From contig JBFFEY010000002.1 in assembly GCA_041558415.1 (NCBI GenBank), positions 95,881 through 159,880 of the forward strand: 64,000 nt of DNA. The letters run 5' to 3'. A program made the translations under genes and the position numbers. Under the pieces are notes generated by a model that worked only from the letters and a program-made list of their open reading frames with translations, did no database searches and was not told the origin of the DNA. Positions 46,614 to 55,944 of this stretch are shown one piece after another (position 1 is the first letter of the stretch; every line of letters begins with the position of its first letter). The stretch is from SG8-39 sp041558415. Its GTDB lineage: Bacteria > Pseudomonadota > Gammaproteobacteria > Burkholderiales > SG8-39.

Positions 46614-47477
46614 ATGCCAGGAACCAAAGAAATACGCATGAAGATCCGGAGTGTGCAGAACACCCGGAAGATCACCAAGGCGATGGAAATGGTCGCCGCG
46701 GCGAAGATGCGCAAGGCGCAGGAGCGCATGCGCATGGCGCGCCCGTACGGCGAAAAGATCCGCAACATCGCGGCGCACATCAGCCACGCGAATCCTGAAT
46801 ACCGCCATCCCTTCCTGGTCAACCGCGACTCCGTGAAGCGGATCGGACTGATCGTGGTGACGACGGACAAGGGGCTGTGCGGCGCGCTCAACACGAACCT
46901 GCTGCGCGCCGTGCTCACGCAGTACAAGGCGTGGCAGGCCGAGGGCGAGGAGATCGAGGTGTCCTGCATCGGCAACAAGGGCCTCGGTTTCATGCAGCGC
47001 CTGGGCGCCAACATCGTCTCGCAGGTGGTGCAGATCGGCGACCAGCCGAACATCGAGCGCCTGATCGGCGCGGTGAAGGTCATGCTGGACGGCTACCAGG
47101 AAGACCGCTTTGACCGTCTGATGCTCGCCTACAACCGCTTCGTCAACACGATGAAGCAGGAGCCGGTGATCGAGCAGCTCATTCCGCTGACCGGCGAACA
47201 GCTCGGCGCGCCCGAGGGCACCTGGGACTACATCTACGAGCCCGAGGCGCGCGTCGTGCTCGACCAGGTGATGGTGCGCTACATCGAGGCGATCATTTAC
47301 CAGTCGCTCGCTGAAAACGTCGCCTGCGAGCAATCGGCACGCATGGTGGCGATGAAGGCCGCCTCGGACAATGCCGAAACGCTGATCGACGAGCTGACGT
47401 TGATCTACAACAAGAACCGGCAGGCGGCGATCACCAAGGAACTTTCAGAGATTGTCGGCGGCGCGGCGGCCGTATGA
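46614..47477 (+). CDS. atpG: F1 ATP synthase subunit gamma
   Basis: Central rotor shaft. The 287 residues begin MPGTKEIRMKIRSVQNTRKI and end ELTLIYNKNRQAAITKELSE, the two conserved terminal helices that form the coiled coil. An 80-base gap after atpA contains repeated GCGCGC tracts but no clear terminator. Confidence 0.97.
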   Translation: MPGTKEIRMKIRSVQNTRKITKAMEMVAAAKMRKAQERMRMARPYGEKIRNIAAHISHANPEYRHPFLVNRDSVKRIGLIVVTTDKGLCGALNTNLLRAVLTQYKAWQAEGEEIEVSCIGNKGLGFMQRLGANIVSQVVQIGDQPNIERLIGAVKVMLDGYQEDRFDRLMLAYNRFVNTMKQEPVIEQLIPLTGEQLGAPEGTWDYIYEPEARVVLDQVMVRYIEAIIYQSLAENVACEQSARMVAMKAASDNAETLIDELTLIYNKNRQAAITKELSEIVGGAAAV

Positions 47478-47521
47478 CGCCGCGGCCGTCGTGTAACGGA
47501 ATTCACGTTTAGGAAAACATC

Positions 47522-48952
47522 ATGGCACAAGTACAAGGCAGCATCGTCCAGTGTATCGGCGCGGTGGTGGACATCGAGTTCCCGCGCGAGTCGATGCCCG
47601 GCATCTACGAGGCGCTGGTCCTCGCCGATACCGGCGAGAAAGGTCTCGCCGAACAGGGGCTCACCTTCGAGGTCGAGCAGCAGCTGGGCGATGGTGTCGT
47701 GCGCTGCATTGCCATGGGCTCGGGGGACGGCCTGCGCCGCGGCATGAAAGTGAACAGCACAGGCGCGCCGATCTCGGTACCCGTGGGCAAGGGCACGCTG
47801 GGCCGCATCATGGACGTTCTCGGCCGGCCGATCGACGAAGCGGGCGCGATCGAGACCGAAGAGCGGCGATCGATCCATCAGGAGGCGCCCAGATTCGACG
47901 AGCTCTCGCCATCGGTCGAGCTCCTCGAGACCGGCATCAAGGTGATCGACCTGATCTGCCCGTTCGCCAAGGGCGGCAAGATCGGCCTGTTCGGCGGCGC
48001 CGGGGTCGGCAAGACCGTCAACATGCTCGAGCTGATCAACAACATCGCGACCCAGCACTCGGGACTGTCGGTGTTCGCCGGCGTCGGCGAGCGCACGCGC
48101 GAGGGCAACGACTTCTATCACGAGATGGCCGAAGCGGGCGTGATCAAGCTCGACAATCTCGGCGACTCGAAAGTGGCGATGGTATTCGGCCAGATGAACG
48201 AGCCGCCGGGCAACCGGCTGCGCGTGGCGCTGACCGGCCTGACCATGGCGGAAAGCTTCCGCGACGAGGGCCGCGACATCCTGTTTTTCGTCGACAACAT
48301 TTACCGCTTCACGCTCGCCGGTACCGAGGTCAGCGCGCTTCTCGGCCGGATGCCCTCGGCGGTGGGTTACCAGCCGACGCTCGCCGAGGAGATGGGGCGG
48401 CTGCAGGAGCGCATCACCTCGACCAAGGTCGGCTCGATCACCTCGATCCAGGCGGTGTACGTGCCGGCGGACGACCTTACGGACCCGTCGCCCGCGACCA
48501 CCTTCGGCCACCTCGACGCGACGGTCGTGCTCTCGCGCGACATCGCCTCGCTCGGCATCTACCCGGCGGTGGACCCGCTTGATTCCACCTCGCGCCAGGT
48601 CGACCCGAACACCATCGGCGAGGAGCACTACAACACGACGCGTGCGGTGCAGGAAATCCTGCAGCGCTACAAGGAGCTGCGCGACATCATCGCGATTCTC
48701 GGCATGGACGAGCTCTCGCCGGAGGACAAGCTGGCGGTCGCCCGCGCACGCAAGATCCAGCGCTTCCTGTCGCAGCCGTTCACGGTGGCGCAGAACTTCA
48801 CCGGCACGCCGGGCAAGTACGTGCCGCTGAAGGACACCATCAAGGGCTTCAACATGATCGTCAACGGCGAATGCGATCAGCTGCCCGAGCAGGCTTTCTA
48901 CATGGTCGGTGCGATCGAGGAGGCCTTCGAGAAAGCGAAGGGCATGCAGTAA
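47522..48952 (+). CDS. atpD: F1 ATP synthase subunit beta
   Basis: Catalytic subunit. The 476 residues contain P-loop GLFGGAGVGKTVNMLELI, the catalytic Glu region GVGERTREGNDFYHEM, and LFFVDNIYRFTLAGTEVSAL. It is a few residues longer than many homologues but otherwise standard. GTTTAGGAAAAC precedes the ATG. atpC starts three bases after the stop. Confidence 0.98.
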   Translation: MAQVQGSIVQCIGAVVDIEFPRESMPGIYEALVLADTGEKGLAEQGLTFEVEQQLGDGVVRCIAMGSGDGLRRGMKVNSTGAPISVPVGKGTLGRIMDVLGRPIDEAGAIETEERRSIHQEAPRFDELSPSVELLETGIKVIDLICPFAKGGKIGLFGGAGVGKTVNMLELINNIATQHSGLSVFAGVGERTREGNDFYHEMAEAGVIKLDNLGDSKVAMVFGQMNEPPGNRLRVALTGLTMAESFRDEGRDILFFVDNIYRFTLAGTEVSALLGRMPSAVGYQPTLAEEMGRLQERITSTKVGSITSIQAVYVPADDLTDPSPATTFGHLDATVVLSRDIASLGIYPAVDPLDSTSRQVDPNTIGEEHYNTTRAVQEILQRYKELRDIIAILGMDELSPEDKLAVARARKIQRFLSQPFTVAQNFTGTPGKYVPLKDTIKGFNMIVNGECDQLPEQAFYMVGAIEEAFEKAKGMQ

Positions 48953-48955
48953 ACG

Positions 48956-49378
48956 ATGGCTGCCCCGACCATCCACGTCGACGTCGTCAGCACCGAGGCC
49001 TCGATCTACTCGGGCGAGGCCGAGTTCGTCGTCCTGCCGGGCGAAGCGGGCGAACTCGGCATCTATCCGCGCCATACGCCGCTCATCACCCGCATCAAGC
49101 CGGGTCCGGTGCGGATCGTTCCCGCCGGGGGCGGCGAGGAGCAGTTGATCTTCGTTGCCGGCGGCATCCTCGAGGTACAGCCGCGTTTGGTCACGGTGCT
49201 GGCCGATACCGCGATCCGCGGCCACGACCTCGACGAGGCCAAGGCCACCGAGGCGCTCAAGAAGGCCGAGGAAGCGCGCGCCAAGGCGCAGGACAAGCAG
49301 GAAATCGCGGCGGTGGAGGCCGAGCTCTCGATGCTCGCCGCCCAGCTCGCGGCGATTCGCAGGCTGCGCAAGCGCTAA
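48956..49378 (+). CDS. atpC: F1 ATP synthase subunit epsilon
   Basis: Central-stalk regulatory subunit of 140 residues: N-terminal beta sandwich (VVLPGEAGELGIYPRHTPLI) and a C-terminal helical pair rich in Ala, Lys and Glu (about 88-138) that can inhibit ATP hydrolysis. It ends the atp operon; no clear terminator follows, and the next gene begins 22 bases later. Confidence 0.96.
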   Translation: MAAPTIHVDVVSTEASIYSGEAEFVVLPGEAGELGIYPRHTPLITRIKPGPVRIVPAGGGEEQLIFVAGGILEVQPRLVTVLADTAIRGHDLDEAKATEALKKAEEARAKAQDKQEIAAVEAELSMLAAQLAAIRRLRKR

Positions 49379-49400
49379 GGGTCACGCGACGGCGGAACGC

Positions 49401-51173
49401 TTGAAAGCGACCTCCGCCCCCGAAATCGCCCTGCTGCTGGCGGGCAGCCTGTGCCTGCTGCCCTTCCTGCTGCCGTATCACCAGCCGCCGGTCCTCAGCT
49501 TTTATCCCGAATGGCTCGCGGCCGGGCTGGGTGTGCTGGCCTCGCTCACCCTGCTTCTGAGCGGCAGCTTCAGAGCCGACGCCGCGCTGCCCGCGCCGGC
49601 GCTCTGGTTTGCTGCATTCGCCGCGTTTCTCGTGCTGCAAGCGTGGCTCGGCGAGCCGCCCTACCCGCAAAGCGCTATGCTCGCGGCCCTGTATGTGCTC
49701 TACGCCGTGCTCATGGTGCAGCTCGGCAGCCAGCTGGTTGCGACCGTCGGCATCGAACGCGTCGCGATCGTTCTGGCGACCTGCGTTCTGGCGGGGGCAC
49801 TGGCGAACGCGGTCGCCGGCGTCATCCAGTTCTACGGCCGACCGGCGCTGTTCGAAGACATCGTCGCGCAACTGCGCGGCCGTCGCGCCTACGGCAACAT
49901 CGCGCAGCCGAACCTGTACACGAACTACCTCGCGCTCGGACAAGCCGCGCTTATTTACCTGTGGCTGCGTGCGCGCCTGCGAACGCCGTACGCCATTGCT
50001 GCCCTCGTCCTGCTCGTCGTAGCGAGCGCGTTAGCCGGTGCCCGCAGCGCTGTGCTCTACGTAATCTGGTTCGTCGGACTCGGTATCCTTGCGGCGCGCG
50101 TTATCGACCCGGCGCAAGCACAACGCCTGAAGCAGGGCGTGTACGCCGCTGGCGTCGCCCTCGTCGCGGCGCATGTGCTCGTGCCCTGGGCGAACACCGC
50201 ATTGCAGCTGGGCCTTGCCGGAGAAGGCGCGATTGAACGTCTGCAGCTGACCGAACCGCGACTGCCGGTGTTCCTGCTCACCTGGCGCATCTTTCTGGTG
50301 GCACCGATCGCTGGCACGGGCATCGGCGAATTTCCCGGAGCCATCTTTGCACGTGGCCTCGAACCCGAGCTGACGGCGATCGGCGAGGTCTGGACCTCGC
50401 CGCACAATCTTCCGTTACACCTGCTGGCCGAGACCGGTGCGCTGGGTGCGTTCCTCGTGCTTGGCGGCCTGTTCGCCTGGGCGGTGCAGCTGCTGCGGCG
50501 CTACCGGACCGACAGCAGCTTGGCGCTGTGGTGGATCGTCGCGGCCGCCGGGGTCGAGCTGCTGCATTCGCTGATCGAGTATCCGCTATGGAGCGCGCAC
50601 TTCCTCGGGCTTGCCGCGCTGTTCGTCGGCGTGAGCACATTGCCTACGTTGCGTTCTGTGGCGATTGTGCGCACGGCACGCGTGACGGGCATCGGAGCCT
50701 GCGCGCTACTTTCGGTCGCAGTGGCATTGCTGCTGCGAGACTATGTACGGCTTGACCTGGCGCGTGCGGCGGGAACGCGAACCACGCTCGCCTCAGCGGT
50801 GCAGGTGCAGCGCGACGCGGCGACAATGCAGGCGCTGACCCATGGCCTGCTCGGACCGGTGGCCGAGCTGTGGATCCTCACCGGCGCACCGCTCGATCGC
50901 AGCGGCCTCGACGAGAAACTCGCGATGAGCGGGCGGCTCATGCACCGCTGGCCGGCCAACGCGATCGTCGTGCGGCGCGCCGTGTTCCTCGCCCTGGCCG
51001 GCAAGCCCGAGGCGGCGCGCACGCTGCTCGGCGAAGCACTGCGCGTATTTCCGCACAGGCTGGCCGATACGATTCTGGTTCTGGAGCGGTCGCTCGCCAG
51101 CGATCGAGAAAACATCGCGCCGCTCCTCGCGCTGGCCGAGGCGGCGCGGCGTGAGACGCGGCAAAGGCCCTAA
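49401..51173 (+). CDS. O-antigen ligase / PglL-type oligosaccharyltransferase-like membrane protein
   Basis: About 590 residues with 10-12 membrane helices in the first 470 and a soluble C-terminus. Wzy_C-type features are IAQPNLYTNYLALGQAALIY in the membrane part and the periplasmic-loop motif SPHNLPLHLLAETGALGAF, as in PglL/PilO ligases that attach glycans to pilin or lipid A. The start is probably TTG 49401, 22 bases after atpC; the frame upstream overlaps atpC. No pilin or glycan genes are adjacent, so the acceptor is unknown. Its stop overlaps the convergent TRAP gene. Confidence 0.82.
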   Translation: MKATSAPEIALLLAGSLCLLPFLLPYHQPPVLSFYPEWLAAGLGVLASLTLLLSGSFRADAALPAPALWFAAFAAFLVLQAWLGEPPYPQSAMLAALYVLYAVLMVQLGSQLVATVGIERVAIVLATCVLAGALANAVAGVIQFYGRPALFEDIVAQLRGRRAYGNIAQPNLYTNYLALGQAALIYLWLRARLRTPYAIAALVLLVVASALAGARSAVLYVIWFVGLGILAARVIDPAQAQRLKQGVYAAGVALVAAHVLVPWANTALQLGLAGEGAIERLQLTEPRLPVFLLTWRIFLVAPIAGTGIGEFPGAIFARGLEPELTAIGEVWTSPHNLPLHLLAETGALGAFLVLGGLFAWAVQLLRRYRTDSSLALWWIVAAAGVELLHSLIEYPLWSAHFLGLAALFVGVSTLPTLRSVAIVRTARVTGIGACALLSVAVALLLRDYVRLDLARAAGTRTTLASAVQVQRDAATMQALTHGLLGPVAELWILTGAPLDRSGLDEKLAMSGRLMHRWPANAIVVRRAVFLALAGKPEAARTLLGEALRVFPHRLADTILVLERSLASDRENIAPLLALAEAARRETRQRP

Positions 51174-53074
51174 GCGCGCGCCGCGCGCCGGCGCATCGCC
51201 ACCGGCGCCCAGCCGGCGAAAAGGAGCACCACGCCGAGGCCGTCGATCCAGGGATCGCTCGGAATGAGCAGGCACACCGTCGCGCCGAAAAACACCAGGC
51301 GCTGCCAGTTCGCGATCCGGCCGAGCAGGAATTCGGTGCCCTGGATGGCCATGGCGAGCGCCAGATAGCCGAACAGGTAGCGCACCACGGTCGAGACGAT
51401 GGTCAGCACATCGCCGCCAAGCAGCAGTCCCGGCGCGTAGACGAAGCTGAACGGGATGATGATCAGCGTCGCGCCGAACTTGAGCGCGGCGAATCCCGTG
51501 CGCATCGGGTCGGCGCCGGCGATCGCCGCGCCGGCGTAGGCCGACACGCAGACCGGCGGCGTGATGTTCGACAGGCAGGCGGCGTAGAACACGACCAGGT
51601 GCGCGGCGATCTCCGGCACGCCGAGCTGGATCAGCGCCGGTGCCGCGACGACCGACAGGATGATGTACGAGCCGGTGGTGCTCGAGCCCATGCCGATGAC
51701 GATCGAAATGATCGTCACCAGGATGATGGTAAAGAACAGGCTGCCGTGCGCGAAGTCGATCAGGATCGCCGAGAACTTCAGGCCGAGCCCCGACAGAACG
51801 ATGCCGCCGATGATGATGCCGAGCGCGCCGATCGAGCAGCCCGCCGAGGTGTTGTTCTTGCCGCCGGCGGCGAGCGCCTGGAAGATGCTGCGAGGACCCA
51901 TCGCCGTCTTGCGATGGCGCCAGGACAGGACCAGCGTCGACATGCAGCCCCAGAAGGCCGCGAGCTCCGGGGTGTACCCCGAGAACATCACGCCGAGCAC
52001 CACGACCAGCGGCACGAAGAAATGCCAGCCGCGCCGCAGCACGTCGCGCACGCGGGGGATCTCCTCCGCCGGCAGCCCGCGAAGCCCCGTGCGCACCGCT
52101 TCCAGGTCGACCATGTAGATGAGGAAGATGAAAAACAGCACCGCCGGGATGACGTTCATCAGGGCGATGCTGAGGTAGTCGGTTTGCGTCAGGGTGGCGA
52201 GAATGAACACGCCCGCGCCCATGACCGGCGGCATGAACTGGCCGCCGGTGGACGAGATGGCCTCGATGGCGCCCGCATGCTCGGGCCGGTAGCCGATGCG
52301 CTTCATCAGCGGGATGGTGAACGAGCCGGTGGCCACCACGTTGGCGACCGAGGAGCCGGAGATCGAGCCGAACAGCGCCGAGGTCAGCACCGCCACCTTC
52401 GCCGGTCCGCCGCGCCACTTGCCGGCGAGCGCCGTGCCGAGATCCATGAAGAACGCACCGGCGCCGCTGCGCTCCAGAAATGCGCCGAGCACCATGAACG
52501 GGAAGACGAAGGTCGCGAAGGTGGCGGTCACCACGCCGAACATCGCTTCCTGCGTCGAGTAGGTGAACTCGATGATGCGCTCCAGGCCCATCCCTGAATG
52601 GGCCAGCTTGCCCGGCAGCTGCGGACCGAAGTAGAGCTGGGCGAGAAACAGCAGGGCGATGACCGTGATGGCGTAACCGAGTACGCGGCGGCTGGTTTCC
52701 AGGATGACGACGATGGCGATGACCCCCATCGTCAGATCCCATTGGTTGGGCAGGCTGACGCGGTTGATCGCGTACTCCGCGTACTGGTCGATCCAGTAGC
52801 CCATCGAGACGACGGCACCGACGATGAAAATGGCGTCGACGATGCTGGGCCGCTGCTGCGGCGCGCCGCGCCGCGCCGGGTACAGCAGAAACACCAGCAC
52901 CGAGGTGAACATCAGGTAGAACCCCCGGTTGGTCTCGGTCGAGACCAGGCCGAAACCCGAGGTGTACAGGTACCAGAGCGAAAACGCCGCGGCGGTGAGG
53001 GTGTAGAGCGTCGCGTAGCCGCCGCCAAGTGTGCGGCTCGGTCCCGTGACCGGCTCGATCCAGCCTTTCAGCAT
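51170..53074 (-). CDS. TRAP transporter fused permease (second system)
   Basis: Inner-membrane permease of 634 residues combining the small and large TRAP subunits. It has conserved SALFGSISGSSVANVVATGS, GGKNNTSAGCSIGALGI and YAACLSNITPPVCVSAYAGA. Unlike the first system it ends soon after the last helices and has no PDZ-like extension. It follows its binding-protein gene after a hairpin-containing 69-base gap. Its stop overlaps the stop of the ligase gene (CTAA, 51170-51173). Confidence 0.94.
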   Translation of the reverse strand: MLKGWIEPVTGPSRTLGGGYATLYTLTAAAFSLWYLYTSGFGLVSTETNRGFYLMFTSVLVFLLYPARRGAPQQRPSIVDAIFIVGAVVSMGYWIDQYAEYAINRVSLPNQWDLTMGVIAIVVILETSRRVLGYAITVIALLFLAQLYFGPQLPGKLAHSGMGLERIIEFTYSTQEAMFGVVTATFATFVFPFMVLGAFLERSGAGAFFMDLGTALAGKWRGGPAKVAVLTSALFGSISGSSVANVVATGSFTIPLMKRIGYRPEHAGAIEAISSTGGQFMPPVMGAGVFILATLTQTDYLSIALMNVIPAVLFFIFLIYMVDLEAVRTGLRGLPAEEIPRVRDVLRRGWHFFVPLVVVLGVMFSGYTPELAAFWGCMSTLVLSWRHRKTAMGPRSIFQALAAGGKNNTSAGCSIGALGIIIGGIVLSGLGLKFSAILIDFAHGSLFFTIILVTIISIVIGMGSSTTGSYIILSVVAAPALIQLGVPEIAAHLVVFYAACLSNITPPVCVSAYAGAAIAGADPMRTGFAALKFGATLIIIPFSFVYAPGLLLGGDVLTIVSTVVRYLFGYLALAMAIQGTEFLLGRIANWQRLVFFGATVCLLIPSDPWIDGLGVVLLFAGWAPVAMRRRAARA

Positions 53075-53100
53075 CCGCGGGCGTTGGCGTGAAACAGAGA

Positions 53101-53127
53101 AGGCCGCCGCCGCGGATGCGGCGGCCT
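53101..53127 (-). terminator. Hairpin between second TAXI binding protein and permease
   Basis: A 10-base-pair, almost pure G-C stem (53101-53110 with 53118-53127) and a seven-base loop, 17 bases after the binding-protein stop in the minus-strand direction. The following sequence reads TCTCTGTTTC, only moderately T-rich, so it is a weak terminator or an mRNA-stabilising structure. Confidence 0.55.
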
Positions 53128-53143
53128 GCCCTTCAGCTGCCGA

Positions 53144-54112
53144 TTACTTCGGCCAGAGGCCCTTCGACTTGTAGTACGCCTCGGCACCCGGGTGCATCGG
53201 CGCGCCCAGCGCGACGAAGTTCTTCACGTCAGGCTCCATCTGCGCCCAGGCCTTGTGACCGGCCGCGAGGCGCTTGCGCATGTCGGGCTGGTAGACGAGG
53301 TTGAGAATGTCCTCGAGAGCCTTGGCCGAGACGCGCTGGTGCGCCACCCAGTACACCGTGAGGAACGGCAGCTTCAGCGCGGGGACGCCCTTGTAGGTGC
53401 CCGCGGGCATCGTGCCGGCGGTGTAGAAGGGATAGGCCTGGCTGACCTTGCCGAGCTCGGCGTCGCTGTAGGCGACCACTTGTGCACCGCGCGTTTCCGC
53501 CAGCTCCTTGACCGCTGCGGCGGGCGCCGAGGACTGGCACAGGGCATCGACCTGGCCATTGGCGACCGCGCGGCCGGCGTCGGCAAAGGTCATGAAGCGC
53601 TGCTTGACGCCGTCGAGCACGCCGAGCGCCTTGAGAATGTTGGTGCAGTTGAACACCGTGCCCGATCCCGGCGGGCCCATCGCCACGGTCTTGCCCTTCA
53701 AGTCGTTGTGCGACTTGATGCCTGCCCCGGGGAGCGAGACGAAATAGGTGGGGCCGGAATACGCCTTCGCCACCCCGCGCAGCATCGTGCCCTTGGGAAA
53801 GTCTTTGAACGGGCCCTCCTGCTTGAGCGACATGTAGACATGCGCGCCGTAGACGATGCCCATGTCGAGCTCGCCCTTCAGCAGGCGCTTGGCGTTCTCG
53901 GTGGATCCGCCGGTGGTGACCTGCGTGATGTTGTACTGCGGCAGCTTCTCGGTGATCGCGGTACCCGCGACGCCGACCATGTAGTACATCACACCGCCGG
54001 GATTCGACCCGCCCCAGGCAATGTTCTGCTTGTCCTGCGCCTGGGCGGCCGTCGCCGACAGGCCCATGGCACATGCCGCCGCGGCTGCGGAAAAAATCAG
54101 CTTTCTTTGCAT
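53144..54112 (-). CDS. TAXI-family TRAP transporter substrate-binding protein (second system)
   Basis: Periplasmic ligand-binding protein of 322 residues. The signal peptide (1-25, ending ATAAQAQ) is followed by NIAWGGSNPGGVMYYMVGVA, STENAKRLLKGELDMGIVYG and VAMGPPGSGTVFNCTNIL, the TAXI pattern. It differs clearly from the first system's protein, so the two are not a recent duplication. GGGAGGA precedes the ATG. The ligand is unknown. Confidence 0.93.
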   Translation of the reverse strand: MQRKLIFSAAAAACAMGLSATAAQAQDKQNIAWGGSNPGGVMYYMVGVAGTAITEKLPQYNITQVTTGGSTENAKRLLKGELDMGIVYGAHVYMSLKQEGPFKDFPKGTMLRGVAKAYSGPTYFVSLPGAGIKSHNDLKGKTVAMGPPGSGTVFNCTNILKALGVLDGVKQRFMTFADAGRAVANGQVDALCQSSAPAAAVKELAETRGAQVVAYSDAELGKVSQAYPFYTAGTMPAGTYKGVPALKLPFLTVYWVAHQRVSAKALEDILNLVYQPDMRKRLAAGHKAWAQMEPDVKNFVALGAPMHPGAEAYYKSKGLWPK

Positions 54113-54379
54113 TGTTCCTCCCTCGCTAGAGTGCTGCTGGATGGCGCGTTCCGGTCGAAACCAGCCGCGCCGATGCCTGTGCCTCGAAACCGGCGCCTCG
54201 CGCGTCGGCGCTCAAATATCCTGCGGAAGCCGACCGGCGTCAATCTTCGGTTCGCCGTCGCAGGCGATTGCCGCCCTTGCACGCCCGGCACGGCATCGCC
54301 ATGGCGCAGGGAACATTGATGGGGCGCCTTGTTTGCGCGGCGACTTGGGAGTAGCGTCGTTCCAGCAAGGAGCTTGGCC

Positions 54380-55081
54380 ATGACCACCTACGAAACGCCC
54401 AGCTGCGCCTACTGCCCGAGCACTGTGCGCGCCTGCCGCGACGGCGAGGGCGATGCGCGCGGCCCCGGATACTGCCCATCCAAGACCGACGCCGAGGGCA
54501 TCGCCTCCGCCGAGGATTATTTCCGCGATCCCTTCGAGGCGCGCGTCGCCCAGGTTTCCGCAGTGGTCGAGAGCGAGGGCTACTGCAAGTGGACGCGGGT
54601 CGAAGAGATCTGCCACTTTGCCAAGCGCATGGGTTTTCGCCGCATCGGCATCGCGACCTGCATCAGCTTCGTCGACTTGTCGCGCGTGTTCAGCGCGATC
54701 ATGGAAAGTCACGGCCTCGAAGTCGCCTCGGTCGCCTGCAAGAACGGCGGCGTGCCGAAAGAAGAGATCGGACTGAAGGACGAGGAGAAGATCCGCCCCG
54801 GCAACTTCGAGGCGATCTGCAACCCACTCTCGCAGGCCGAGTTGCTCAACCGGGCGGGTTGCGAGCTCAACGTGATCGTCGGCCTGTGCGTCGGCCACGA
54901 CAGCCTCTTTATCCGGCATTCCAAAGGGCTGGTGACGACGCTGGTGGCGAAAGACCGGATGCTGGCGCACAACCCGGCGGCCGCGCTGCAGCTTGCCGAC
55001 AGCTACTACAGCCGCGTCTGGGGGCCGGACAAGCCGGCGACGCTGCCGAAGCTGCCGGCCGAGGGACGCAAGAACCGTTGA
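54380..55081 (+). CDS. DUF1847 Cys-rich metal-binding-like protein
   Basis: The 233 residues start with a cysteine cluster (Cys9, Cys12, Cys19, Cys32: CAYCPSTVRAC and YCPSK) that probably binds a metal or cluster. The DUF1847 core follows, with FRRIGIATCISFVDLSRVF and the signature GLCVGHDSLFIRHSKGLVTT. The biochemical role of the family is unknown. The ATG at 54380 follows AAGGAG by seven bases. Its TGA overlaps the TTG start of the ATP-grasp gene. A 267-base divergent gap upstream (54113-54379) shows no clear promoter. Confidence 0.88.
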   Translation: MTTYETPSCAYCPSTVRACRDGEGDARGPGYCPSKTDAEGIASAEDYFRDPFEARVAQVSAVVESEGYCKWTRVEEICHFAKRMGFRRIGIATCISFVDLSRVFSAIMESHGLEVASVACKNGGVPKEEIGLKDEEKIRPGNFEAICNPLSQAELLNRAGCELNVIVGLCVGHDSLFIRHSKGLVTTLVAKDRMLAHNPAAALQLADSYYSRVWGPDKPATLPKLPAEGRKNR

Positions 55082-55944
55082 GCGCGGGTCCGGACGCGGC
55101 GCGCGCGTCTTCGCCGCTGACCGTCCTGATCGACCCCTGGCGCTTCGACGTGCTGACCTGGCTGCATCGCGCCGAAGCGCTGGCGGTCGTGCGCGACTTG
55201 CGAGTTGCCGGCCGCGCCGTCGGGGTTGACGCGTTCGATCGCGATCGCCTGCCTCGTGGTGAGCGCATCCTGTTGCGGCTGTCGGACTCGGCCATGGTCG
55301 CTGCAGTCCGCGCGCTCGAGCCCGCGGGCATCACCTATCACGGACCGGGTGCGGCGGCGCTTGAGCGCTGCTACGACAAATGGCGCGCCTATCAGATCGT
55401 GTCGCAGGCGGGCATCGACTGTCCCGCGACGCGGCTCGCCACCGAGGCGATCGATTTCGCGCCACCGTTCATCGTCAAACCGCGCCGCGGTTCGGATTCG
55501 ATCGGGCTGCGCGTGGTCCGGGGCGCACGACTACCGGCCCGGCTGAAAATTGCTGCGATGCTGGTGCAGCCGCAGGTGATCGGTGCGGAACTGACCGTCG
55601 GCGTGATCGACGGCCATGTGGGCGAACCGCTGCGGCTCGCGCTTGCGGAAGGCGAGCCGTACACCTTCGTGCGCAAGTACCTGCGGCCGCCGCAACGTGC
55701 CCCGCTCACCGACCGCACGCTCGCGGCAAGGGCGCAGCACGCAGCGCTTGCCGTCACCCAGGCCCTGGGCGTCGACTGGGCCGCGCGCGTCGATTTCATC
55801 CGCGAACGCGCGAGCGGCCGCCTGCTGTTCCTCGAATGCGACGCCGCGCCGCTCGTGGGCCCGGCCTCCGCATTCGCGGCGAGCATGGCGGCGGCCGGCA
55901 TGGCGCGCAGCGAGCAGCTGGCGCGCCTGCTCGGCGAGGCCTAG
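55078..55944 (+). CDS. ATP-grasp-fold protein, D-Ala-D-Ala-ligase-like
   Basis: The 288 residues have an N-terminal Rossmann-like part, then YDKWRAYQIVSQAGIDCPATR, ATP-binding PFIVKPRRGSDSIGLRVV and a C-terminal metal-site region LLFLECDAAPLVGPAS. This is the ATP-grasp ligase layout, although the usual Glu-x-Asn-x-x-Pro-Gly site reads ECDAAP. The start is TTG 55078, overlapping the DUF1847 stop (TTGA); no better start precedes the conserved part. It probably joins a carboxylate and an amine or thiol, but the substrate is unknown. It is coupled to the DUF1847 protein and convergent with the GST gene. Confidence 0.72.
   Translation: MSAGPDAARASSPLTVLIDPWRFDVLTWLHRAEALAVVRDLRVAGRAVGVDAFDRDRLPRGERILLRLSDSAMVAAVRALEPAGITYHGPGAAALERCYDKWRAYQIVSQAGIDCPATRLATEAIDFAPPFIVKPRRGSDSIGLRVVRGARLPARLKIAAMLVQPQVIGAELTVGVIDGHVGEPLRLALAEGEPYTFVRKYLRPPQRAPLTDRTLAARAQHAALAVTQALGVDWAARVDFIRERASGRLLFLECDAAPLVGPASAFAASMAAAGMARSEQLARLLGEA

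Noticed and set aside
47405..49225. Minus-strand open frame of 606 codons
   Set aside because: Antisense to atpG, atpD and atpC, all with intact conserved motifs.
50793..52742. Minus-strand open frame of 649 codons over the TRAP permease and ligase
   Set aside because: Out of frame with the TRAP permease on the same strand; rich in His, Arg and Gly, with no membrane pattern.
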